64,000 nt of DNA from Aliivibrio sp. S4MY1 (GTDB taxonomy: Bacteria > Pseudomonadota > Gammaproteobacteria > Enterobacterales > Vibrionaceae). How positions within the stretch are numbered: the first letter of the stretch is position 1; every line of letters starts with the position of its first letter. Both the position numbers and the translations under genes were made by a program. The notes under the pieces are model-generated. The model was given only the letters and a program-made list of their open reading frames with translations. It was not told the DNA's origin and did no database searches. The stretch covers positions 1 to 64,000 of the forward strand of contig NZ_JARACP010000015.1 in NCBI RefSeq assembly GCF_028765545.1. The letters are read 5' to 3'. Shown here piece by piece: positions 57,003-64,000 of the stretch.

Positions 57003-58236
57003 TCAGCCATCAGATCCCATTCAATGGATAGTCTGGTCACCAGAAAATAAAGAAGTGATAGCGTCTGGAGAGTTAAACTCTGCGGAAGAACTGTCTTCGT
57101 TATCGCAATACAGCGATCAACGTACCGTTTCAGCATTATTGCCAAGCAGTGATGTATTATTGCGTGAGGTAGCAATACCAGAAGGCGCAGCTCGACAATT
57201 TTCCTCTATGCTCCCTTTTATTGTTGAGGATGATTTAGCGCAAGATGTGGATGAGTTACACATTGTTATCTTGCAGAAAACCAACAAAATCGCTCAGGTT
57301 GCGATTGTTGAACATCAAAAAATGGAGCGGTGGTTAGAACAATTAACTGAAGCGGGTATCCACACAAAACGCTTCTTGCCTGACGTATTAGCTCTGCCTT
57401 TTCATCATGATGGCGCAAGTATGGTTGAGTTTAATCAACAATGGTTACTGCGTTTTAGTGAGTATCAAGGCGCGATTGCTGAGCAAGAATGGTTGCCGAT
57501 GTTATTGGATGGCCTCGTTGCTGATGCCGCTAAATTCTCTGCTGGTGACAAAGAAAAAGAAACGAGTGAAGAAGAGTCGGATGAAGATTCATGGACTTAT
57601 ACGCTTCATAGTTATTCGCCTTGTGAGATCGATGTAGCGAATACCAAGCACATTAAAGAGTCACCTGAATTAGTGATGCAATTATTGGCTGAGGGAGCGC
57701 TTGCTTCTAAAGTGAATGTGTTAAGTGGTAAATATCGCCCTCAATCGTCATGGCGAAAGCATTGGCGTGTATGGCAAAAAGTCATTTTAGCTTTTGGTTT
57801 AGTGACGGTGGCTTTTGTTGCTCAACACATCACTGAAGTACAAAAATTAGAACAACACAGCATTGCGTTGAGAGCTGAGAGTGAACGAATCTTTAGAGAT
57901 ATATTTCCTGGAAAACGTAAGATCCCAACAATGAGCTACTTAAAGTCTCAAATGAAAAATGAAGAAGCGCGTTTGCAAGGTGGCTCAGGTGGTGACGATT
58001 TACTGACTTGGATGTCTGAGCTTGCGCCATATTTAGCAAAAGTACCTCAAGTGAAATTACAGAGTTTAAAATTTGATGGCAAACGAGATGAGTTGCGACT
58101 GCAAGCCAGTGCATCAGATTTTCCTTACTTTGAAAAACTAACGTCAGAGTTAAGTGGACAATTTGAGGTTGAACAGGGTCAACTTAATAAAAACCAAGAC
58201 CAAGTCTTTGGTGCGATTGTTATTAGGAGAAAATAA
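56971..58236 (+). CDS. gspL: Type II secretion platform protein GspL
   Basis: A 421-residue bitopic protein: cytoplasmic actin-like domain (1 to about 240) that binds the GspE N-terminus, an acidic linker (EKETSEEESDEDSW), a membrane helix (VILAFGLVTVAFVAQHI) and a periplasmic ferredoxin-like domain that pairs with GspM. A very good ribosome binding site (GGAGGA) lies within gspK. Ends with a one-base overlap with gspM. Confidence 0.94.
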   Translation: MSEHLIIRLNSQPSDPIQWIVWSPENKEVIASGELNSAEELSSLSQYSDQRTVSALLPSSDVLLREVAIPEGAARQFSSMLPFIVEDDLAQDVDELHIVILQKTNKIAQVAIVEHQKMERWLEQLTEAGIHTKRFLPDVLALPFHHDGASMVEFNQQWLLRFSEYQGAIAEQEWLPMLLDGLVADAAKFSAGDKEKETSEEESDEDSWTYTLHSYSPCEIDVANTKHIKESPELVMQLLAEGALASKVNVLSGKYRPQSSWRKHWRVWQKVILAFGLVTVAFVAQHITEVQKLEQHSIALRAESERIFRDIFPGKRKIPTMSYLKSQMKNEEARLQGGSGGDDLLTWMSELAPYLAKVPQVKLQSLKFDGKRDELRLQASASDFPYFEKLTSELSGQFEVEQGQLNKNQDQVFGAIVIRRK

Positions 58237-58721
58237 TGAAAGCCTTTATGACATGGTGGCAAAGTATTTCACCAAGAGAGCGAATGCTAGTTAGTGGTGG
58301 TAGTGTTGCGTTAATTATTGCTGCTATTTATTGGGGTGGCATTAAACCCTTAAACGATAGAGCAGATCTAGCACAGAATCGCATTAACAGTGAACGCAGT
58401 TTGTTAACTTGGGTACAGAAGAAAGCGGACACGATTGTAACCTTGAGAGGTGGGTCATCAAAAGGTTCGCAAGTGGCGAATCAGCCGATGAATCAAGTGA
58501 TCCCAAGCAGCACTCGTCAATTTAAAATTGAATTGGTCCGTATGCAACCTCGCGGTGAGCAAATGCAAGTGTGGGTAAAGCCTCTGCCTTTTAATTCATT
58601 CATTAATTGGCTTGCTTATCTGAGAGATACTCAAGGTATTCACGTTCAATTTTTAGATTTAAATAAAACCGATGTTGAAGGCATGGTTGAAGTAAATCGC
58701 CTTCAATTAAGTAGAGAGTGA
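58236..58721 (+). CDS. gspM: Type II secretion platform protein GspM
   Basis: A 161-residue bitopic protein: short cytoplasmic N-terminus (WWQSISPRERML), a membrane helix (about 18-35, VSGGSVALIIAAIYWGG) and a periplasmic ferredoxin-like domain. Partner of GspL and GspC in the platform. Overlaps gspN by 4 bp. Confidence 0.94.
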   Translation: MKAFMTWWQSISPRERMLVSGGSVALIIAAIYWGGIKPLNDRADLAQNRINSERSLLTWVQKKADTIVTLRGGSSKGSQVANQPMNQVIPSSTRQFKIELVRMQPRGEQMQVWVKPLPFNSFINWLAYLRDTQGIHVQFLDLNKTDVEGMVEVNRLQLSRE

Positions 58722-59485
58722 TCATGAAGTTTAAATTATTAATCGCAACGGTCTTCTCTACCTTTTTTACTTTTAGTGCATTACTGCACATGCCTATTCA
58801 GTGGGTTGTTGAGCAAGCCCCAAAGGTAAGAGGGTTAGCGTTGGTTGGTTTATCTGGTACGCCATGGAAAGGACAGGTTGATTCACTGTCATGGCAACGA
58901 GTGAACTATGGTCAACTGCAATGGCAGATTGACCCTATGGCGATATTAAAGGGCCATGCGGTATTTTCAGTACGTTTTGGCCGTGGTAGTGAACTAGAGT
59001 TACGTGGTAAAGGAGCGGTTGGCTATAGCGTCTCAAAAGGGGCGTATGCTGAAAATATGGTGATTTCACTTCCTGTTGCTAGCATTATGAATAAAGTGCC
59101 GATGGCGTTACCTGTGTCATTGCAAGGGCAAGCGGAAGTCAATATTCGTTATTTTCAACAGGGGCAACCATGGTGTAAGCAAGCAACAGGTGAAGTGGTT
59201 TGGTCAGCAGGTAAGATAATCTCCCCATTAGGAAGTATTGACCCAAATACAGCGATTGCTGATGTCGCTTGTGTTGATAACAAGATAACCTTAACCAGTA
59301 AGCAATCATCAAAAGATGTGGGCAGCGAGTTTGATGTTGTGCTAAACCCAAATCGTTCTTATCAGGTTAATGGCTGGTTCAAACCTGAGGCAAATTTCCC
59401 ATCTAGCCTAAGAAGCCAACTTAAATGGCTAGGCAAGCCTGATTCAAAAGGGCAATATAAAGTAACTTATTCCGGACGTCTGTAA
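58718..59485 (+). CDS. gspN: Type II secretion protein GspN
   Basis: A 255-residue protein with an N-terminal signal-anchor (FKLLIATVFSTFFTFSALLH) and a periplasmic body containing GLSGTPWKGQVDSLSW and LEWQIDPMA-like segments typical of GspN. GspN is found in a subset of T2SS operons and is not always essential. It has a Cys pair in QPWCKQ and VACVD. Last gsp gene, 9 bp before nudE; no terminator intervenes. Confidence 0.92.
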   Translation: MIMKFKLLIATVFSTFFTFSALLHMPIQWVVEQAPKVRGLALVGLSGTPWKGQVDSLSWQRVNYGQLQWQIDPMAILKGHAVFSVRFGRGSELELRGKGAVGYSVSKGAYAENMVISLPVASIMNKVPMALPVSLQGQAEVNIRYFQQGQPWCKQATGEVVWSAGKIISPLGSIDPNTAIADVACVDNKITLTSKQSSKDVGSEFDVVLNPNRSYQVNGWFKPEANFPSSLRSQLKWLGKPDSKGQYKVTYSGRL

Positions 59486-59494
59486 GGAAATACA

Positions 59495-60046
59495 ATGGCT
59501 AAAAAACAATTGCCGACAATTTTAGATAAACGCATTGAAGCACAATCAAAGTTGTTTTGTATTGAATCGGTTGATTTATGCTTCTCTAACGGAGTGGAGC
59601 GTACCTATGAAAGAATGAAACCAAGTGGTCGTCATGCCGTGATGATGGTGCCTGTTACTGAGCAAGGTGATCTGTTGTTAGTCAGAGAGTATGCAGTAGG
59701 CACAGAAAGCTATGAGTTAGGCTTTCCTAAAGGACTTATTGATCCAGGTGAAACACCATCAGAAGCGGCAAACCGAGAGTTAAAAGAAGAAATTGGCTTT
59801 GGTGCTGAAACATTAACACCATTAAAAGAACTGGTTCTTGCGCCTTCTTATTTCTCAAGCAAAATGACTCTTTTTGTTGCCCAAGGCCTTTATCCTGAAC
59901 AGCTAGAAGGCGATGAGCCAGAGCCGTTAGACATCGTTCGTTGGCCTTTAGCTCAAGCTTCTGAGTTGCTACATCATTTGGATTTTTCAGAAGCAAGAAG
60001 CATTAGTGCACTCTTGCTTGCTCAACAATTTTTATCTAAGGAGTAA
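59495..60046 (+). CDS. nudE: ADP compounds hydrolase NudE
   Basis: A 183-residue Nudix hydrolase with a complete Nudix box (GLIDPGETPSEAANRELKEE, then IGFG). NudE cleaves ADP-ribose, NADH and related dinucleotides. It is 9 bp after gspN and 5 bp before cysQ, which suggests read-through from the gsp operon. Start with AAGGA and a 5-nt spacer. Confidence 0.93.
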   Translation: MAKKQLPTILDKRIEAQSKLFCIESVDLCFSNGVERTYERMKPSGRHAVMMVPVTEQGDLLLVREYAVGTESYELGFPKGLIDPGETPSEAANRELKEEIGFGAETLTPLKELVLAPSYFSSKMTLFVAQGLYPEQLEGDEPEPLDIVRWPLAQASELLHHLDFSEARSISALLLAQQFLSKE

Positions 60047-60051
60047 TATTG

Positions 60052-60870
60052 ATGGATTCAACACTTTCACATCTACTTCCTGAAGTGATTAATATTGCGC
60101 GTGCATCAGGGCAACTTATTCTCGATATTTATGAGAAAGGTGATTTTGAAGAGTTTACTAAATCGGATCAAACACCTGTAACCAGTGCTGATTTAGCTGC
60201 GCATAAATTAATTATAGAAAAGCTCTCTCAACTGACCCCAGAGATCCCAATTCTGTCAGAGGAAGATGCAGATATTGCGCTAGAACAACGAGCACAATGG
60301 GATCGCTATTGGTTGGTTGATCCTCTAGACGGAACTCAAGAATTTATTGCTCGCAGTGGTGACTTTGCCACTATTATTGCTTTAGTTGAAAATAATCGCC
60401 CAGTGATGGGAGTCGTATATGGCCCTGTTTCTGGCGTGACTTACTATGCTTATGAAGGCAAAGGGGCATGGAAAATTCCAGATATGGATGAAAGCATTCG
60501 TATTAGCACCCTAAAGCATGAAGAAGAAAAGCAACCCATAGCTATCGCGATAAGTCGTCGTCAAAACATTAATAATATTACCCGTTGCATGAGTGCCGAG
60601 TGGAATTACGATTTAGTGCCTTTAGGTTCTGCAGCATTAAAAGCGTGCTTGGTTGCTGAAGGGGCAGTGGATTGTTATTTGCGTTTAGGTCCAACGGGAG
60701 AGTGGGATACAGCGGCGACACAGTGTATTGTTCAAGAAGCGGGTGGTCGTATATTATCAACCGAACTAGCCCCTCTTTCTTATAATGAAAGGGAGTCGTT
60801 AGAGAATCCTAACTTTATCGTATTAGGCGATGAAAATTTGCCGTGGGATCAAATTTTAACGTGCAAATAA
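60052..60870 (+). CDS. cysQ: 3'(2'),5'-bisphosphate nucleotidase CysQ
   Basis: A 272-residue metal-dependent phosphatase of the inositol monophosphatase family. It hydrolyses adenosine 3',5'-bisphosphate from sulfate assimilation. Metal sites: LSEEDAD and DPLDGTQEF; the C-terminal GPTGEWDTAA motif is also present. The ATG at 60052 is 8 nt after AAGGAG; a TTG one codon earlier is less likely. Co-transcribed with nudE. Confidence 0.94.
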   Translation: MDSTLSHLLPEVINIARASGQLILDIYEKGDFEEFTKSDQTPVTSADLAAHKLIIEKLSQLTPEIPILSEEDADIALEQRAQWDRYWLVDPLDGTQEFIARSGDFATIIALVENNRPVMGVVYGPVSGVTYYAYEGKGAWKIPDMDESIRISTLKHEEEKQPIAIAISRRQNINNITRCMSAEWNYDLVPLGSAALKACLVAEGAVDCYLRLGPTGEWDTAATQCIVQEAGGRILSTELAPLSYNERESLENPNFIVLGDENLPWDQILTCK

Positions 60871-60942
60871 TAAGAGCTACTCTTGATAAATAAATTATTA
60901 AGCTTGTTATAATGTCAGAATGTAACTCGAAAACTATTTGAT

Positions 60943-60974
60943 TTGAACAGAACTCGGCTTGAATAGAATTCTGC
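60943..60974 (+). promoter_or_regulatory. Tandem 16-bp direct repeat upstream of nfuA
   Basis: Two adjoining 16-bp units, TTGAACAGAACTCGGC and TTGAATAGAATTCTGC, matching at 13 of 16 positions. The repeat ends exactly where the -35 box of the candidate nfuA promoter begins. Could be a regulator site; I cannot assign a factor, and it does not look like an IscR site. Confidence 0.5.
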
Positions 60975-61003
60975 TCGAAAAAAATTGTGTTTCAGAGTAC
61001 AAT
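60975..61003 (+). promoter_or_regulatory. Candidate nfuA promoter
   Basis: TCGAAA (four of six), 17-nt spacer, TACAAT (five of six), 34 bp before the nfuA start. A second candidate, TTGATA-N19-TATAAT, lies at 60883-60913. Confidence 0.5.
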
Positions 61004-61036
61004 CCTTAATCATACTAATTTAGTCAGGTATTACTT

Positions 61037-61621
61037 GTGTCTTCAATCAATATTACTGAAAGTGCCCAAGAGCATTTTGCAAAACTTCTAGCACAACAGC
61101 CAGAAGGGACAAACATCCGTGTATTCGTGGTTAATCCGGGTACTCAAAACGCAGAGTGTGGCGTATCTTACTGTCCACCTGAAGCAATCGAAGCGAATGA
61201 TACTGAGCTGAAGTTTGAAAAATTATCAGCGTATGTTGATGAGTTAAGCTTACCTTTCCTTGAAGATGCTGATATCGATTATGTTACTGACAAGATGGGC
61301 TCTCAATTAACTCTGAAAGCACCAAACGCAAAAATGCGTAAAGTAAATGATGATGCGCCTTTATTTGAACGTGTAGAATATGCGATTCAAACTCAAGTTA
61401 ACCCACAACTTGCTGGCCATGGCGGTCACGTAAGCTTGATGGAAATTACTGATGCAGGTGTTGCAATCGTTCAATTTGGTGGTGGCTGTAATGGTTGCTC
61501 GATGGTTGATGTGACACTAAAAGAAGGCATCGAAAAAGAATTGTTGGTTCAATTTGAAGGTGAACTAACCGCAGTTAAAGATTTAACTGAGCATGATCGT
61601 GGTGAGCACTCTTATTACTAA
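61037..61621 (+). CDS. nfuA: Fe-S biogenesis protein NfuA
   Basis: A 194-residue Fe-S carrier. The N-terminal degenerate A-type domain (about 1-100, [15 protein letters not shown]) lacks the ordered Cys set of IscA, and the C-terminal Nfu domain has the cluster-binding CNGC at C151 and C154. It protects and transfers 4Fe-4S clusters under oxidative stress or iron starvation. GTG start at 61037 (translated as Met). Single gene with its own promoter region and terminator. Confidence 0.96.
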   Translation: MSSINITESAQEHFAKLLAQQPEGTNIRVFVVNPGTQNAECGVSYCPPEAIEANDTELKFEKLSAYVDELSLPFLEDADIDYVTDKMGSQLTLKAPNAKMRKVNDDAPLFERVEYAIQTQVNPQLAGHGGHVSLMEITDAGVAIVQFGGGCNGCSMVDVTLKEGIEKELLVQFEGELTAVKDLTEHDRGEHSYY

Positions 61622-61644
61622 GAGTTTAGTTTAACCCATGAGTT

Positions 61645-61673
61645 AAAAAGGTGAGTAGATACTCACCTTTTTT
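61645..61673. terminator. Terminator between nfuA and recG
   Basis: Stem AAAAGGTGAGTA/TACTCACCTTTT followed by a T run; A-rich on the other side, so it can also serve recG. Confidence 0.92.
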
Positions 61674-61702
61674 GTGTCTGTTATTTATGAGAATAAGACT
61701 AT

Positions 61703-63784
61703 TTATGCATTTGAGTAGATATCACGCTCACCTAGCCAGCGCAGAACAATCGCTTTGGCATTGCTTGGGTAATTATCATGTAAGTGGCGTGCAATGCGTT
61801 GTACTTCAGGAATTAAATGCTGATCTCGAACCAAGTCTGCAATTTTAAAATCAGCCAATCCCGTCTGTTTTGTCCCTAGTAATTCACCTGGGCCTCGGAT
61901 CTCTAAATCTCGCTGAGCAATTACAAAGCCATCATTACTTTCACGCAAAACACTTAGACGTTTCTGAGCGGTTTTAGATAGCGGAGAGTGGTAGAGTAAA
62001 ACACAATGGCTAGCCACAGAGCCTCGACCAACTCGGCCACGCAATTGGTGTAATTGTGCTAAACCAAGACGTTCAGGGTTTTCGATAATCATTAAGCTTG
62101 AGTTAGGTACATCAACCCCGACTTCAATAACCGTAGTGGCCACTAACAAGTGCAGTTTCCCTTCTTTAAACTCCTGCATGATTTGTTGTTTTTCTTTTGA
62201 TTTCATTCGACCATGAACTAAACCAATATTCAGTTCAGGTAGCTGCAGTCGTAATGCGTCAGCCGTATCAGAGGCGGCTTGGGCTTCTAGGACTTCAGAG
62301 TCATCAATAAGGGTACACACCCAGTAGGCTTGTCGGCCATCATTTATGCAGGCATTTCTTACTTTATTCACGATTTCGTCGCGTCTTGTATCTGGTAAAG
62401 CAATGGTTTGAATTGGAGTGCGACCTGGTGGAAGTTCATCAATTACTGATGTCTCTAGATCTGCATACGCCGTCATAGCTAAGGTTCTTGGAATAGGCGT
62501 GGCAGTCATGATCAGCTGATGCGGGTAGGCACCATCTTTTTCGCCTTTCTCACGCAGTTCTAATCGTTGATCAACGCCAAAGCGGTGTTGTTCATCAATA
62601 ATGACTAAAGCAAGGTGATGAAACTCAACGTGCTGTTGAAAAAGTGCGTGAGTGCCCACTATCATTTTCGCTTCACCATTGGCAATGCGAGCTAATTCTT
62701 TCTCTTTTGCTTTACCTGTTAGTTTTCCAGCTAACCAGCCAATGGGAATGCCCATGCTTTCAAACCAGTTACCAAAGTTTACTGCGTGTTGCTCTGCTAA
62801 TAGTTCGGTAGGGGCCATTAGCACCACTTGATAACCATGTTCAATCGCTTGTACGGCTGCGAGTGCGGCAACTAAGGTTTTACCTGAACCCACATCCCCT
62901 TGAACCAATCGCATCATAGGGTGAGGCTTAGCCAGATCTTGCTCTATTTCTGTTACGACGCGTTGTTGGGCTCCTGTTGGCGTAAATGGCAATTGATCTA
63001 ATAGTTTTTGTTTTAAATTCGTCACCGTTGCTAATGGTAATGCGTCTTCTTGCTGGCCTTTACTACGAACAGAAAGCATGGATAAGTTTTGAGCCAATAG
63101 TTCTTCTATGATCAATCGTTGTTGTGCTGGGTGTTTTCCTTCATCAAATGCATCAAGGTTAATTGAAGGGTCGGGGCGATGAATAATATGCAAAGCTTGG
63201 TTGAGTGTAATTTGGTTGTTATACAAACCTTGAGGCAATAATTCAGTAACAGCGGCTTTATCTAGCAATTCTAATGCTTGGTCGGTCAAACTACGCAGAG
63301 TGTTTTGACGTAAACCATCTGTGGTTGGATAGACTGGTGTTAACGTAGCTTCTATATCCAACGATTTAGAAGGGGTATGGAATTGATATTCAGGATGAAC
63401 GATCTCTAAGCCACTTCCACCACGTTTAATTTCACCATAGGCATGAACCACTTTTCCTTCACTAAAGCTGTTTTTTATTCCCGCATTGAAATTAAAAAAG
63501 CGGAGTGTAATGGTGCCATTACCATCGCTAATTTTAACCAGCAACATTTTACGTTTGCCAAATTGCATATCACAAGACATAACCTTGCCTTGAACGGCGG
63601 CAAATAAACCAGAATGAACACGGGCCATTGGATAAACACGGGTTCTGTCTTCATAACGAAGAGGAAGGTGGAAAAGTAAATCTTGAATATTGACCAACCC
63701 AATTTTTTCGAGCTTTTCTGCTACCTTGGCTCCAACACCAGAAAGAGAGGTTAATGGAATAGCAGAAAGCATAGCGTTGGTCAT
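61703..63784 (-). CDS. recG: ATP-dependent DNA helicase RecG
   Basis: A 693-residue branched-DNA helicase. The wedge/OB-fold domain covers about 1-150 (IPLTSLSGVGAKVAEKLEKI, then YEDRTRVYP). Helicase motifs: QGDVGSGKTLVA (Walker A), DEQHRFG (Walker B) and the C-terminal RGRVGRG. It drives fork reversal and Holliday junction migration. A second ATG at codon 5 is also a possible start. Unlike in E. coli, spoT and trmH are not adjacent here. Confidence 0.96.
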   Translation of the reverse strand: MTNAMLSAIPLTSLSGVGAKVAEKLEKIGLVNIQDLLFHLPLRYEDRTRVYPMARVHSGLFAAVQGKVMSCDMQFGKRKMLLVKISDGNGTITLRFFNFNAGIKNSFSEGKVVHAYGEIKRGGSGLEIVHPEYQFHTPSKSLDIEATLTPVYPTTDGLRQNTLRSLTDQALELLDKAAVTELLPQGLYNNQITLNQALHIIHRPDPSINLDAFDEGKHPAQQRLIIEELLAQNLSMLSVRSKGQQEDALPLATVTNLKQKLLDQLPFTPTGAQQRVVTEIEQDLAKPHPMMRLVQGDVGSGKTLVAALAAVQAIEHGYQVVLMAPTELLAEQHAVNFGNWFESMGIPIGWLAGKLTGKAKEKELARIANGEAKMIVGTHALFQQHVEFHHLALVIIDEQHRFGVDQRLELREKGEKDGAYPHQLIMTATPIPRTLAMTAYADLETSVIDELPPGRTPIQTIALPDTRRDEIVNKVRNACINDGRQAYWVCTLIDDSEVLEAQAASDTADALRLQLPELNIGLVHGRMKSKEKQQIMQEFKEGKLHLLVATTVIEVGVDVPNSSLMIIENPERLGLAQLHQLRGRVGRGSVASHCVLLYHSPLSKTAQKRLSVLRESNDGFVIAQRDLEIRGPGELLGTKQTGLADFKIADLVRDQHLIPEVQRIARHLHDNYPSNAKAIVLRWLGERDIYSNA

Positions 63785-63799
63785 AATGAGGTCCCTAGA

Positions 63800-64000
63800 T
63801 TAATCTCGCTTTAAAGCAAAGTGATGAAATTTACGCCCTTGATAGGTCATTATACCTTTATCTCCTGGGTTTAGAGCATGAAAATAGTGAACACCAACTT
63901 CAAATTCTCTTTTGGGGCCAAATTTTCCTTTTTGAACGTAAATCCAGAATTCTTGATCTTCTTCTCCTTGCTGTGCATCGGGTATTTCTACGATTTGTTT
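63800..64000 (-). CDS. DUF2500 family protein (partial, 5' end outside window)
   Basis: The last 66 codons of a minus-strand gene running off the window end; the stop is at 63802-63800. The visible part has a beta-strand pattern and ends ALNPGDKGIMTYQGRKFHHF, which resembles the C-terminus of E. coli YhhM (HALTVGDKGTLSYKGTRF), a DUF2500 protein with an N-terminal membrane helix. The function of that family is unknown. It lies 16 bp upstream of recG and may be co-transcribed with it. Confidence 0.65.
   Translation of the reverse strand, partial: KQIVEIPDAQQGEEDQEFWIYVQKGKFGPKREFEVGVHYFHALNPGDKGIMTYQGRKFHHFALKRD

Overview
The window looks like a chromosome segment of a low-GC marine gammaproteobacterium of the Vibrionaceae, most likely Aliivibrio (Vibrio fischeri group). 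The support is a 494-residue ilvC beside a vexRAB-type efflux operon, a twelve-gene type II secretion operon running into nudE-cysQ, an EAL-HDOD protein, and generally AT-rich intergenic DNA. The genus call is inference from family knowledge and gene order; no database search was possible. Most of the window is ordinary core genome: I see no insertion sequence, prophage, CRISPR array or complete integron.

Layout. 1-350: the end of a ribosomal RNA operon (5S end, terminator, tRNA-Thr, second 5S, terminator). 365-3193: ilvY/ilvC divergent pair and ubiK. 3300-8160: vexR-vexA-vexB RND efflux operon with a 22-bp palindromic operator. 8266-10763: rep helicase and a cytochrome c5-type protein. 10994-11682: tRNA operon Arg-His-Pro-His-Pro with a tandem His-Pro duplication. 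12166-17603: a peptide-type ABC importer with a structured leader, then a BCCT transporter. 19485-22091: a DEDDh exonuclease paired with a cNMP/CBS/DUF294 nucleotidyltransferase-like protein. 22279-24172: three poorly known genes. 24258-28043: an scs-like periplasmic thiol-redox cluster (membrane protein, ScsB, ScsD, ScsC). 28149-32754: gor, a 109-bp palindromic repeat, rlmJ and prlC. 32856-38759: an iron alcohol dehydrogenase, cyaY, and the lptM-lysA-dapF-DUF484-xerC operon. 38807-46149: yigL, pldB, EAL-HDOD, AsmA-like and pckA. 46492-47820: hslR-hslO. 48097-59485: gspC to gspN. 59495-64000: nudE, cysQ, nfuA, recG and a cut-off DUF2500 gene.

How the parts work together. The gsp operon encodes nearly the whole type II secretion machine (pilotin and prepilin peptidase must come from elsewhere). 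VexA and VexB form an inner-membrane pump that needs a TolC-type outer channel not present here. The ABC genes form a complete importer. The Scs proteins would pass electrons from the cytoplasm through ScsB to the periplasmic ScsC and ScsD. lysA and dapF act in the last steps of the diaminopimelate/lysine pathway. Candidate heat-shock promoters precede both prlC and hslR.

The least conventional signals are regulatory or structural: the three-stem leader covering the ribosome binding site of the ABC operon, the dyad upstream of gspC, the palindromic repeat after rlmJ, the tandem 16-bp repeat abutting the nfuA promoter, and the terminator inside the rRNA operon tail. Among proteins, the His-tailed 196-residue protein next to the scs genes, the ScsC with an N-terminal extension and the exonuclease/nucleotidyltransferase pair deserve a second look. 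I did not find a clearly new multi-gene system.
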